Assembly: GCF_009360615.1 (NCBI RefSeq)
Contig: NZ_SPEY01000042.1
Coordinates: 1-64,000 of the forward strand
Direction: 5' to 3'
DNA: 64,000 bases
DNA from: Comamonas sp.
GTDB lineage: Bacteria > Pseudomonadota > Gammaproteobacteria > Burkholderiales > Burkholderiaceae_C
Below the pieces are notes generated by a model. The model was not told where the DNA came from, made no database searches, and worked only from the letters and a program-made list of their open reading frames with translations. How positions within the stretch are numbered: position 1 is the stretch's first letter; each line of letters opens with the position of its first letter. Below are positions 9,614 through 17,584 of the stretch, in pieces. Made by a program: the position numbers and the translations under genes.

Positions 9614-10684
9614 TCACGGGGCGATATTGTAGGTTTGGCGCCAGCACCGGACCCAGAAGTCCAGCGCCAAAGGCAAGGCGCATGCGGGGCTTTCGTTGCC
9701 GCCTGATGGGGATGCGGGCGCTTGTGGCAGGCCCAGCTGCAGCGCTGCCGCAGACAGCACGGCCAGCGGCTGGCTGACATCCACAGCGGGCGCACCATGC
9801 TGTTTGGAGAGCTTCTCTCCACTTTCCATGCGAACCAGCGGCGTGTGCAGATAGCGCGGCTGGGGCAGGCCCAGTGCGCGTTGCAGCAAGAGCTGTCGTG
9901 GTGTGTTGTCGCTCAGGTCTTCACCGCGCACCACATCGGTAATGCCTTGCTCGGCGTCGTCGACGACCACCGCCAGCTGATAGGCCCAGAGCCCGTCCGC
10001 GCGCCGCAGCACAAAGTCGCCCACGCCGGTGATCACGTTCTGCTGCTGCGCACCCAGACGCCGATCCTGCCAGTGAAGCACGGGGTGTCGGCTCTCCAGG
10101 CAATGTTCCCTGAATGCGATGCCCTGCGTGGCGGTTTGCGCAGGGGGGAGAGGGGTTGCTGGTGCTCTGTCCTGCAACTCGTGCACCTGCTGCTCCAGCG
10201 CGAAGCGCCAGGCCCTGGCGGGTTTTCCTTGCAGGCCATGGCGGCAGGTGCCGGGATAGGGGCGCTCTACATGCCGCTCGTGACCGCGCCCCTGAGCCTG
10301 CCAGACAGCGTCGATGTCCTTGCGCGTGCAGCCGCAGGCATAGGCCATTTTTTGGGTCTGCAGCTGTTGAAGCGCTTGCTCATAGAGTGTGTGGCGCTGG
10401 GACTGCCAGACCACGGGCCGGTCGGAATGCAGGCCGCAGGCGGCCAGCTGACGCAGGATCTCCCGGTCGGCGCCGCTCTGGCAGCGTGGCGGATCGATAT
10501 CCTCGATGCGTACCAGCCAAAGCCCCCCATGGGCGCGTGCATCCAGCCAGCTGGCCAGCGCTGCCACCAGCGATCCGGCGTGCAGCGGTCCAGTGGGAGA
10601 GGGCGCAAAGCGCCCGATATAGGACTTCGCACAGGGGGAAGTGCGGGAGGGACGTGAGAGGGCCGAAGTCATGAGGGACGCCAT
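9614..10684 (-). CDS. gluQ: Glutamyl-Q tRNA(Asp) synthetase
   Basis: A truncated glutamyl-tRNA synthetase paralogue that attaches glutamate to queuosine in tRNA-Asp. It has the class I signature in [18 protein letters not shown] and the KLSKQ motif (KMSKS-like). It lacks an anticodon-binding domain, as GluQRS should. Four cysteines for zinc are suggested by YACGCTRKD and the GTCRHG region. At 356 residues it is longer than the usual about 300, mainly through a low-complexity middle segment and tail. It lies between a flavoprotein gene and trmB on the same strand. Confidence 0.92.
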   Translation of the reverse strand: MASLMTSALSRPSRTSPCAKSYIGRFAPSPTGPLHAGSLVAALASWLDARAHGGLWLVRIEDIDPPRCQSGADREILRQLAACGLHSDRPVVWQSQRHTLYEQALQQLQTQKMAYACGCTRKDIDAVWQAQGRGHERHVERPYPGTCRHGLQGKPARAWRFALEQQVHELQDRAPATPLPPAQTATQGIAFREHCLESRHPVLHWQDRRLGAQQQNVITGVGDFVLRRADGLWAYQLAVVVDDAEQGITDVVRGEDLSDNTPRQLLLQRALGLPQPRYLHTPLVRMESGEKLSKQHGAPAVDVSQPLAVLSAAALQLGLPQAPASPSGGNESPACALPLALDFWVRCWRQTYNIAP

Positions 10685-10713
10685 CTTACGCCCTTGCCCG
10701 GCGCGAAGCAGAC

Positions 10714-11829
10714 TCAGGCCAGAGCCAGGCCCATTTCAAGTCCCGAGACAAAAGCATCCTCCACGCGCAGGCCCAGGCACCAGTCGCCGCACAGGCCCAG
10801 ACCGACGGAAGGATCATGGCTGAAGGGCCTGCCCAGAGGTGCCAGCGTCTGCGCATGCTGCCAGAGATACACGCTGGCATGGCGCGGTGCGACACGGATG
10901 CCAGTGATTTCGCCAAAGGCCTTTTGCAGTTTGGAGAGCACGCGCGTGGCATCGTCATGGCGGTGTTCGTTGGACCACAGCGGATTGGCGTGGATCGTCC
11001 AGCGCTCGGTCTGTGCGCGGCCGGGCTTGGAGGACTCGCGGGCCACCCATGCAACGCGCTCATGCGTGCTGCGCGCCGCGTTCCACTGCGGGCCCAGCGT
11101 GGTCAGGCCGGCCTGCGCCGCCATGGGATAGGACAGTGTCATGGCCCAGCAGGGAGCCATCTCCACGGGGGCCAGGGTCCTGGCCAGGGCTGCTCCCTGC
11201 GGTGCGGTCTGCAGCAGCTGCGCGGCCACGGGGGCCGGCACTGCCAGCACCACGGCGTCGAAGTCGGCTGCAATCTGCGGACCATGGTCCTCGGTGTCCA
11301 GCATCAAGGACCACTGATGGCGGCTGTGGCGGCTACCGCTGGCAATGTGGTGGCTCATGGCGCGCAGGGACTGTCCCAGGTGCAGGCGCCCGGCCTCCCA
11401 CAACGGGGCTGCCCACGCCAGAGGCAGAGACTGCATGTCCGGCATGCCGACCCAGTGCGTCTCGCGCACTGGTGTGTGCTTGTCGACTCTGCGGCCCTGG
11501 GCGTTGCGGGTCTGCACGCTGTTCAGACTCCAGGCGCGCAGGCTGCCGGGTGTGGTGTCCAGTGCCTGCTTGAAACGGGGGTCGCGCACGGTGAAGAACT
11601 GGGCTCCGATGTCAAAGCTGCCATAGGGGCCGCTGACCGAGCGCATGCGCCCGCCGGCCTGGGTCAGCCGCTCATAGACATGGACGTCGTGCCCGGCCTG
11701 CATCAGTGTACGGGCGCAGGCCAGACCTGCCATCCCTGCGCCGATGACGGCGATGCGCCTGGCTGCGGGGGGCTGGGAGGGAGAAGAAGCGGAGGCAGTT
11801 GCGGACGCGCGAGTGCGGGAAGCATTCAT
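10714..11829 (-). CDS. Renalase-like NAD(P)/FAD-dependent oxidoreductase
   Basis: 371 residues. After a 23-residue Ser/Ala-rich start comes the dinucleotide-binding motif [19 protein letters not shown], then [13 protein letters not shown], as in flavin amine oxidases and bacterial renalase-like proteins. The C-terminus, [21 protein letters not shown], is the usual FAD-binding end. The substrate is unknown; annotated relatives are often simply called FAD-dependent oxidoreductases. It starts a minus-strand run with gluQ 29 bases downstream. Confidence 0.85.
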   Translation of the reverse strand: MNASRTRASATASASSPSQPPAARRIAVIGAGMAGLACARTLMQAGHDVHVYERLTQAGGRMRSVSGPYGSFDIGAQFFTVRDPRFKQALDTTPGSLRAWSLNSVQTRNAQGRRVDKHTPVRETHWVGMPDMQSLPLAWAAPLWEAGRLHLGQSLRAMSHHIASGSRHSRHQWSLMLDTEDHGPQIAADFDAVVLAVPAPVAAQLLQTAPQGAALARTLAPVEMAPCWAMTLSYPMAAQAGLTTLGPQWNAARSTHERVAWVARESSKPGRAQTERWTIHANPLWSNEHRHDDATRVLSKLQKAFGEITGIRVAPRHASVYLWQHAQTLAPLGRPFSHDPSVGLGLCGDWCLGLRVEDAFVSGLEMGLALA

Positions 11830-11863
11830 GAAAAAGCCTTTTCAACACCGTTTGACTTCTAGC

Positions 11864-11898
11864 GTAGCAGCTATCCAAAAGATAGCAAGTGCTGCTTT
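11864..11898. repeat. Degenerate AGCTATC-type intergenic palindrome
   Basis: GCTATC (11870-11875) and GATAGC (11881-11886) pair around CAAAA, with further AGCAG and CTGCT matches outside. It is a worn form of the palindrome seen intact at 26126-26166. Confidence 0.45.
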
Positions 11899-11962
11899 TG
11901 CTGAATTGTTGCAGCGCAACTCACTCTACACCTGCCGGATGTCCGCTGTGATCGGCCGCAGC

Positions 11963-12901
11963 TTATTGGCGGTGATGGTTTTCCATGAGCGCCTTGCGCG
12001 TGGCGGGTCTCTCAAGCTGCGTCAGCCACCATTGCAGTGCCCGCCCGGGCGTCCTGTGTGCCGGGCCGGGCCAGGCATAGTGCAGGCGCAGGTTGCGGCT
12101 GGCGCGCCGTACCTGGCGTGTGACCAGCAGGCCGGCGTCCAGATAGGCCTGCACCATGCCTCGCGGCAGGAAGCCGGCACCAATGCCGCGTATCTGCGCT
12201 TCCAGCTTGGCCTGCATGCTGTCCACGGTCAGCACGTCCTGCCCGTTGACCAGACCGAAGCTGGTGTTGCTGCGCACGCCCGAATCGGCGACTGCCACCA
12301 TGCGGTGCTGCAGCAGCTGCTCGTCGGACAGCGGCTCCTCGAACCTGGCCAGCGGATGGTGTGGCGCGACGGCGAAGACGAATTCCATCTCCCCGATCTC
12401 GCGGGTCTGCAGCTCCGAGACATTGCTGGTATTGACCGCCACGCCGATGGCCAGGTCAGCCTGGCCGCTGGTCAGCACTTCCAGCGTGCCGTTGAGAATG
12501 CCGTCGCGCAGCTTGAGCGTGGTCGGCGGCTTCAGTGCGTAGAAGGCTTCGACCAGCTCGAACACCGGCGTGCGGGCCACGGCGCCGTCGATCACGAGGG
12601 TCAGCTGCGGTTCCCAGCCGGTGGCCACACGCTTGACGCGGTGCGCCACGGCATCGATCTCCTGCAGCAGCCGGGCGCCCTCGTGCAGCAAGGCCTGGCC
12701 GGCTTCCGTGGCCTGGGCGTGGCGCGAGCTGCGGTCAAACAGCAGCACGTCGAGCGCATCTTCTATCTGGCGAACGCGGTAGGTCAGCGCACTGGGCACC
12801 AGACCGAGGGAGCGTGCCGCAGCGGCAAAGCTGCCGGTTTCGGCTATGGCCTGCAGCATGGCCAGGCTGTCGGGGGTGAGCACATCGCGGGAGCTGGGCA
12901 T
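11963..12901 (-). CDS. LysR-family transcriptional regulator
   Basis: 312 residues. The N-terminal winged helix-turn-helix includes LQAIAETGSFAAAARSLGLVPSALTYRVRQIE, followed by a substrate-binding domain of about 200 residues. The Tyr in the recognition helix (SALTYRV) is typical of the subgroup that regulates pirin or quinone-stress genes. It is divergent from the pirin gene. A perfect 17-base palindrome lies 14 bases upstream of its start, a likely operator for itself and for pirin. Confidence 0.93.
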   Translation of the reverse strand: MPSSRDVLTPDSLAMLQAIAETGSFAAAARSLGLVPSALTYRVRQIEDALDVLLFDRSSRHAQATEAGQALLHEGARLLQEIDAVAHRVKRVATGWEPQLTLVIDGAVARTPVFELVEAFYALKPPTTLKLRDGILNGTLEVLTSGQADLAIGVAVNTSNVSELQTREIGEMEFVFAVAPHHPLARFEEPLSDEQLLQHRMVAVADSGVRSNTSFGLVNGQDVLTVDSMQAKLEAQIRGIGAGFLPRGMVQAYLDAGLLVTRQVRRASRNLRLHYAWPGPAHRTPGRALQWWLTQLERPATRKALMENHHRQ

Positions 12902-12914
12902 GGTGGGATCGAAT

Positions 12915-12931
12915 ATTCAAACAGTTTGAAT
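12915..12931. promoter_or_regulatory. Perfect palindrome, probable LysR operator
   Basis: ATTCAAACAGTTTGAAT is an 8+1+8 perfect palindrome that contains the LysR T-N11-A form. It sits in the 121-base gap between the LysR gene and the divergent pirin gene. Confidence 0.6.
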
Positions 12932-13022
12932 GATGCCATCAACGCCGTTCAGCCACAGCCTGCCAGCCGACTTCTACAGTAGAGCCCATAGAGACAGTGA
13001 CTTGAACGAAAGGAAGCACACC

Positions 13023-13724
13023 ATGATGACTCTGCGCAAATCCCAGGAACGCGGCTACGCCGACCACGGCTGGCTCAAGTCCTATCACAGCTTTTCGTTT
13101 GCCGATTACTACGACCCGCGCCACATGGGGTTTGGCAATCTGCGCGTGATCAACGAAGACCGCATCGCGCCGGGCACAGGCTTTGGCGCCCACGGCCACC
13201 GCGATATGGAAATCATCAGCTATGTGCTCGAAGGCGCGCTCTCGCACAAGGACAGCATGGGCAATGAAACCCCCATCCTGCCCGGCGAAGTGCAGCGCAT
13301 GAGCGCAGGCTCGGGTGTGGTGCACAGCGAGCAGAACTACGCCCAGGACCAGACCACGCATTTTCTGCAGATCTGGCTGCTGCCGGCGCGCACCGGCATC
13401 GAGCCCGGCTATGCACAAAAGACCTTCAGCGAAGCGCAAAAGCGCGGTCGCCTGTGCCTGGTGGCCTCGCCTGATGGAGCCGAGGGTTCGGTGAGCATGA
13501 ACGCCGATGCGCGCTTGTTCGCCGGCCTCTTCGACGCAGGGGAGGTTGCGGAGGTGGCCCTGCCAGCCGGTCGCAAGACCTATGTGCACCTGGTGCGCGG
13601 CGAGCTGGACGTGAATGGACAAAAGCTGACAGGCGGCGACGCTGCACTTATTGAAAATGAGGAGCGCCTGTGCCTTGCAAATGGCCGGGCTGCGGAAGTT
13701 CTGGTGTTTGATCTGGAGCCTTGA
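13023..13724 (+). CDS. Pirin family protein (YhhW-like)
   Basis: A 233-residue bicupin. Metal ligands are seen in GFGAHGHRDMEIISYVLEG and the glutamate and histidine of GSGVVHSEQNY, as in E. coli YhhW, which has quercetinase activity. Start: ATG-ATG at 13023 preceded by AAGGAAG; 31 in-frame codons upstream are excluded. It heads a probable unit with DoxX and a flavodoxin-like protein, divergent from LysR. Its cellular role is probably in quinone or electrophile handling (inference). Confidence 0.92.
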   Translation: MMTLRKSQERGYADHGWLKSYHSFSFADYYDPRHMGFGNLRVINEDRIAPGTGFGAHGHRDMEIISYVLEGALSHKDSMGNETPILPGEVQRMSAGSGVVHSEQNYAQDQTTHFLQIWLLPARTGIEPGYAQKTFSEAQKRGRLCLVASPDGAEGSVSMNADARLFAGLFDAGEVAEVALPAGRKTYVHLVRGELDVNGQKLTGGDAALIENEERLCLANGRAAEVLVFDLEP

Positions 13725-13798
13725 GTCTGGCGATTTCAAGGGTTGTGATGACGGATATGAGCCAACGCGACCCTGGGTCGCAACGACTGGAGTTTTAA

Positions 13799-14206
13799 AT
13801 GTTGAATCAATTCAGAAATCCTCTGGACCTGCTGGGGCGGGTGCTTATCGCCCTGCTGTTCCTGCCGGCGGGCCTCCAGAAAATCAGCGGCTTTGCCGGC
13901 ACGGTGGGTTATGCCGCATCGGTGGGCATGCCCATGCCCCAGGTCGCCGTGGCGGTGGGCCTGGTGATCGAGCTCGTTGCAGGCCTGGCGATCTTGCTGG
14001 GCTGGCAGACGCGCTGGGCGGCCCTGATCCTGGGCTTTTTCACCCTTGTCGCCAGCTTTTTCTTCCACAACTTCTGGGGCGTTCCTGCGCAAGCGGCCAT
14101 GATGCAGCAACTGCTGTTCTGGAAGAACATCGCCGTGGTCGGCGGACTTTTGGGCTATGCCGCCCATGGGGCGGGTGCCTGGAGCCTGGATGCCCGCAAG
14201 AGCTGA
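13799..14206 (+). CDS. DoxX family membrane protein
   Basis: 135 residues with four predicted membrane helices, starting LLGRVLIALLFLPAGLQKI, the characteristic DoxX beginning. Family members are linked with thiol or quinone redox reactions, but the role is not settled. It lies 74 bases after pirin and before the flavodoxin-like gene, on the same strand. Confidence 0.9.
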   Translation: MLNQFRNPLDLLGRVLIALLFLPAGLQKISGFAGTVGYAASVGMPMPQVAVAVGLVIELVAGLAILLGWQTRWAALILGFFTLVASFFFHNFWGVPAQAAMMQQLLFWKNIAVVGGLLGYAAHGAGAWSLDARKS

Positions 14207-14377
14207 TTCAGGCCGACGCCTCGCCTGAAGCAGCGCAGGCAATGCGGCTTTGATAAGCTCGCGTGCTCCCGCAAGACAAGGCCCGCAGGGAGACGATCTC
14301 CGGCGGGCCCTGATTTGGCAAAGATTCAGAATGGCGGCGCGGATGGTCGCGCCAACGCAAGCAAGAAAGAAGAAATC

Positions 14378-14932
14378 ATGAGCAATATCGTTGTGGTCTA
14401 CCACTCCGGCTACGGCCACACCCAGCGCATGGCGCAGTCCGTGGCCCAGGGCGCTGGCGCAAAGCTGCTGGCCATCGACGCAGACGGCAATCTTCCGGAC
14501 GGTGGCTGGGAGCAACTGGCGGCGGCGGATGCCATCGTCTTTGGCGCGCCGACCTATATGGCCGCCCCTAGCTGGCAGTTCAAGAAATTCGCCGATGCGT
14601 CGTCCAAAGCCTGGTTTGCACAGGCCTGGAAGGACAAGCTGTTCGCGGGCTTCAGCAACAGCGCCAGCGTGCAGGGCGACAAGCAGGTCACGCTCGACTA
14701 TTTCTACCATCTGGCCATGCAGCATGGCGGCGTGTGGGTGGGTCTGGGTCTGCTGCCTTCGAACACCAAGGCCGCGCAGCGCAACGATGTGAACTGGATG
14801 GGCAGTTTCAGCGGTGCCATGGCGCAGTCGCCCTCGGACGCATCGGCTGGTGAAATGTCCGCAGGTGATCTGGAGACCGCGCGCCAGTTCGGCGAGCGCG
14901 TGGCCAGCGCTGCAGCACGCTGGGCAAGATAA
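14378..14932 (+). CDS. Flavodoxin/WrbA-like NAD(P)H-dependent oxidoreductase
   Basis: 184 residues. The FMN-phosphate loop is visible at the start (MSNIVVVYHSGYGHTQRMA), then VFGAPTYMAAPSWQFKKF for the isoalloxazine ring. WrbA-type proteins reduce quinones by two electrons. The start at 14378 follows AAGAAGAA; the frame's first ATG, 21 codons earlier, is not family-like. It is third in the pirin-DoxX-flavodoxin run and is followed by a long hairpin terminator. Confidence 0.9.
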   Translation: MSNIVVVYHSGYGHTQRMAQSVAQGAGAKLLAIDADGNLPDGGWEQLAAADAIVFGAPTYMAAPSWQFKKFADASSKAWFAQAWKDKLFAGFSNSASVQGDKQVTLDYFYHLAMQHGGVWVGLGLLPSNTKAAQRNDVNWMGSFSGAMAQSPSDASAGEMSAGDLETARQFGERVASAAARWAR

Positions 14933-14959
14933 GCAGCATCGACCTGCTATTGAATAAGA

Positions 14960-15044
14960 AGCGGACAGCGCTTTTCCATCTTAGATTTCAGATTGATTTG
15001 TATCTGAAATCCTTTGATGACAAGCGCTAGCCGCTCTTTTTTTT
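14960..15044 (+). terminator. Long three-stem hairpin terminator
   Basis: Nested arms: AGCGG/CCGCT (14960-14964 with 15031-15035), AGCGCTT/AAGCGCT (14967-14973 with 15022-15028) and GATTTCAGAT/ATCTGAAATC (14984-14993 with 15002-15011). A run of eight T residues ends it. It lies between the convergent flavodoxin gene and trhO. The AGCGCT arms resemble the family's intergenic repeat. Confidence 0.75.
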
Positions 15045-15067
15045 GAGAGTCGCCCAGACAGGCCGGC

Positions 15068-15841
15068 TTATTCCATCAAGTGCTTTTTGATGGGGCGGGG
15101 GTGAACCAGCTCGGTACGCGACAGATCGGTGCCCAGCGAGTCGCGGCCGTCAAAGACAAAGCAGCCGCCATCAAAGAACCTGCCGTCGGTTTCCTCGAAG
15201 TACTTGAGGATGCCGCCTTCCAGCTGGTAGACGTTTTCGATGCCTTCGTCCTGCATCAGGATGGCGGCTTTTTCGCATCGGATGCCGCCCGTGCAGTAGC
15301 TGACCACGGTCTTGCCGACGAATGCATCCTTGTGCCGGCGCAGGGCAGGCGGGAACTCGGTGAACTTGCTCAGGCGCCATTCGATTGTGCCTGCGAACGC
15401 GCCTTCGTCCACTTCGTAGTCGTTGCGCGTGTCCAACGTCACCACCTCGCGGCCTTCGTCGTCATGGCCTTGCTCCAGCCAGCGGCGCAGCGTGGCCGGG
15501 CTGACCGAGGGCGCACGGCCCTGGGCGGGGCGAATGGCGGGATGGTCCATGCGGATGATCTCGTTTTTGACCTTGACCAGCATTTTTCGGAAGGGAACGC
15601 TCTCGGACCAGCTCTCCTTGGGAGAGAGATCGGCAAAACGCGGATCCTGCCTGAGCTGGTCCACAAAGCCGCGCACGGCCGCAGCAGTGCCCGCCAGGAA
15701 AAAGTTGATGCCTTCCTCGGCCAGTAGCACCGTACCCTTGAGGTTCAGGTCAAGCGCGCGCTCCAGCAGCGTCTGGCGCAACTGGTCGGCATCGGGCAGG
15801 GGCGTGAATTTGTAGCAGGAGATGTTGAGTATGTCGGCCAC
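15068..15841 (-). CDS. trhO: tRNA uridine(34) hydroxylase, rhodanese family
   Basis: A 257-residue YceA/TrhO protein. TrhO hydroxylates U34 of certain tRNAs using oxygen. The N-terminal part begins LNISCYKFTPLPD and contains LKGTVLLAEEGINFFLAG. The rhodanese domain carries the active-site loop VSYCTGGIRCEKA, with its catalytic cysteine, and QLEGGILKYFEE. It is downstream of the FlhG-like gene by 52 bases on the same strand. Confidence 0.93.
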   Translation of the reverse strand: MADILNISCYKFTPLPDADQLRQTLLERALDLNLKGTVLLAEEGINFFLAGTAAAVRGFVDQLRQDPRFADLSPKESWSESVPFRKMLVKVKNEIIRMDHPAIRPAQGRAPSVSPATLRRWLEQGHDDEGREVVTLDTRNDYEVDEGAFAGTIEWRLSKFTEFPPALRRHKDAFVGKTVVSYCTGGIRCEKAAILMQDEGIENVYQLEGGILKYFEETDGRFFDGGCFVFDGRDSLGTDLSRTELVHPRPIKKHLME

Positions 15842-15893
15842 GTCGATATCCGGGGGGGCGGCCGCGCGGCTGCTGCATCGACGGTGATGCAGC

Positions 15894-16745
15894 TCAGACC
15901 GGGGCCGTCAGCTCTGCCTTGATTTTATTGGACAGCTGTGCCACTGCGAGGGATGCGGGTGCTCCGGGCATGGCCTGCAGCAGCAGCTGCCGGCGCATCA
16001 CGGCCTCTCGGACGGCGGAGTCGACCGGAATATCGCCCCAGTGAGTCAGCTGCAGAGGCTGACCGGAATCCGTGGTCACGAAGCGGTTGAGCACCTGTTG
16101 CAGCTGTCCCGTGATGGCGCGGCCGTCACCAGGGCGCTGCGCCTGGTTGATGACCAGCCGGATCTGCTGGCGCTTTTGTTGCAGGGCCAGCACCTTGATG
16201 GCGGCATAGGCATCGGTCAGCGAGGTGGGTTCGGGTGTGGCCACGACCAGGACCTCGGTTGCCAGGGAAACGGAAAACAGCACCACGTCCGAAATGCCGG
16301 CGCCGGTATCGAGCAGGATGATGTCGTAGCGCGGGCGAAGCAGCTCCACCGTGCGCATGAACTGCGAGCGGATCTCGGGCGTCAGGCGTGAATACTCGAT
16401 CATGCCCGAGCCGGCCAGCAGAACCGAGTAGCCCCCCGGCGTGGTCAGAATGGCATCTTCCAGTGTGGAGCGGCCCGTGAACACATCGTGCAGGGTGACC
16501 TTGGGGTAGAGGTTGAGCACCACATCCAGATTGGCCAGCCCCAGGTCGGCATCCAGTACCAGCACGTTGAAGCCATGGCGCGTCAGCGCCGCAGCCAGAT
16601 TGGCCGAGACAAAAGTCTTGCCGACACCGCCCTTGCCGCTGGTGACGGCAATGATGTGGGCCTGCTTGGTGCGGCCAGGCGCCCGCAGGGCATCTTCCAT
16701 GGATATGTGAGCGGGCAAAGTAGGGTGAGGGGCCAAGGTGTCCAT
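15894..16745 (-). CDS. MinD/ParA-type ATPase, FlhG (YlxH)-like
   Basis: 283 residues. The deviant Walker A motif is VTSGKGGVGKTFVSANLAAA. Then come VLDADLGLANLDVVL (switch I/Walker A') and IILLDTGAGISDVVLFS (Walker B). The overall sequence is closest to FlhG/YlxH, which counts flagella, rather than to cell-division MinD, and I do not see a MinD-type C-terminal membrane helix. It starts four bases after a diguanylate cyclase gene, with no flagellar genes nearby. Its partner is therefore unknown. Confidence 0.88.
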   Translation of the reverse strand: MDTLAPHPTLPAHISMEDALRAPGRTKQAHIIAVTSGKGGVGKTFVSANLAAALTRHGFNVLVLDADLGLANLDVVLNLYPKVTLHDVFTGRSTLEDAILTTPGGYSVLLAGSGMIEYSRLTPEIRSQFMRTVELLRPRYDIILLDTGAGISDVVLFSVSLATEVLVVATPEPTSLTDAYAAIKVLALQQKRQQIRLVINQAQRPGDGRAITGQLQQVLNRFVTTDSGQPLQLTHWGDIPVDSAVREAVMRRQLLLQAMPGAPASLAVAQLSNKIKAELTAPV

Positions 16746-16749
16746 CGTC

Positions 16750-17544
16750 TCAAGGCGTTATGACCTGGCTTGCGGCGTCGGTGTTTACGTCTGGTGCTGT
16801 GTTGTCGGAAACATTTTCCTCTAACGAGGAGGGGGTCAAAGGGCTGAAAAGCAGGCTTTTTTCCTCTGCACTCACCGTACTGTCGGGTGGTTCCTCGACA
16901 CACACGCAATTGCGGCCTGCCGATTTGGCCAGATAGAGCTGGCGATCGGCACGCTCTGTCCATAGCTGCGCCGTGCTGCGAATCCATTGCTGGGCGTAGA
17001 CTCCGCCGATACTGACGGTGACCTTCAGCGCCTGACCCGAAGACACGGCGATGGAGTTGTTTTCGATGGCCTGGCGCAGGCGCTCGGCAACCGCACGGCC
17101 CTGATGGGCAGGACAGACCGGCAGCACTATGGCGAATTCCTCGCCACCAAAGCGCGCCAGCGTGTCCATGGGACGAATGATTTCCGACAGGGTCTGTGCC
17201 ACCGATTGCAGCACCATGTCGCCGGCGATATGGCCGTGCTCGTCGTTGATCTGCTTGAAGTGGTCGATGTCCAGCATCAGCAGCAGCGCGGTCTCCCCCG
17301 AGCGGGCCACGCGGTCGATCTCACGCTCGATCACGGAGCGGAAATGGCGACGGTTGGCCAGACCCGTGAGCGGGTCGCGCAACGACAGGGCGCACAAGCC
17401 ATCAATCAGCGCTTGCAGGTAGTGGGTAGGGGTGTCGGTGGGCAGACGGATATCGCCACCACCCGCGCGAGTCACCAGATTGTGTGCGGTGGCAAGGCGC
17501 AGATCGCGCAGAAACACGGATTGATGGGGGGCGGATGAGGTCAC
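16750..17544 (-). CDS. Diguanylate cyclase (GGDEF domain)
   Basis: 264 residues without membrane helices. The GGDEF domain (about residues 50-205) has LRDPLTGLANRRHF, the metal-binding LLLMLDIDHFKQIND and the active site ARFGGEEFAIVLP (residues 133-137). RPMD at 124-127, five residues before it, is a product-inhibition I-site. A C-terminal tail of about 60 residues is low-complexity. It should make cyclic di-GMP from two GTP. It follows the SulP gene by 40 bases and is nearly joined to the FlhG-like ATPase gene. Confidence 0.93.
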   Translation of the reverse strand: MTSSAPHQSVFLRDLRLATAHNLVTRAGGGDIRLPTDTPTHYLQALIDGLCALSLRDPLTGLANRRHFRSVIEREIDRVARSGETALLLMLDIDHFKQINDEHGHIAGDMVLQSVAQTLSEIIRPMDTLARFGGEEFAIVLPVCPAHQGRAVAERLRQAIENNSIAVSSGQALKVTVSIGGVYAQQWIRSTAQLWTERADRQLYLAKSAGRNCVCVEEPPDSTVSAEEKSLLFSPLTPSSLEENVSDNTAPDVNTDAASQVITP

Positions 17545-17584
17545 GACGAGCTATCAATGGTGGCCGTCAGTGTAGCAGCGACCC

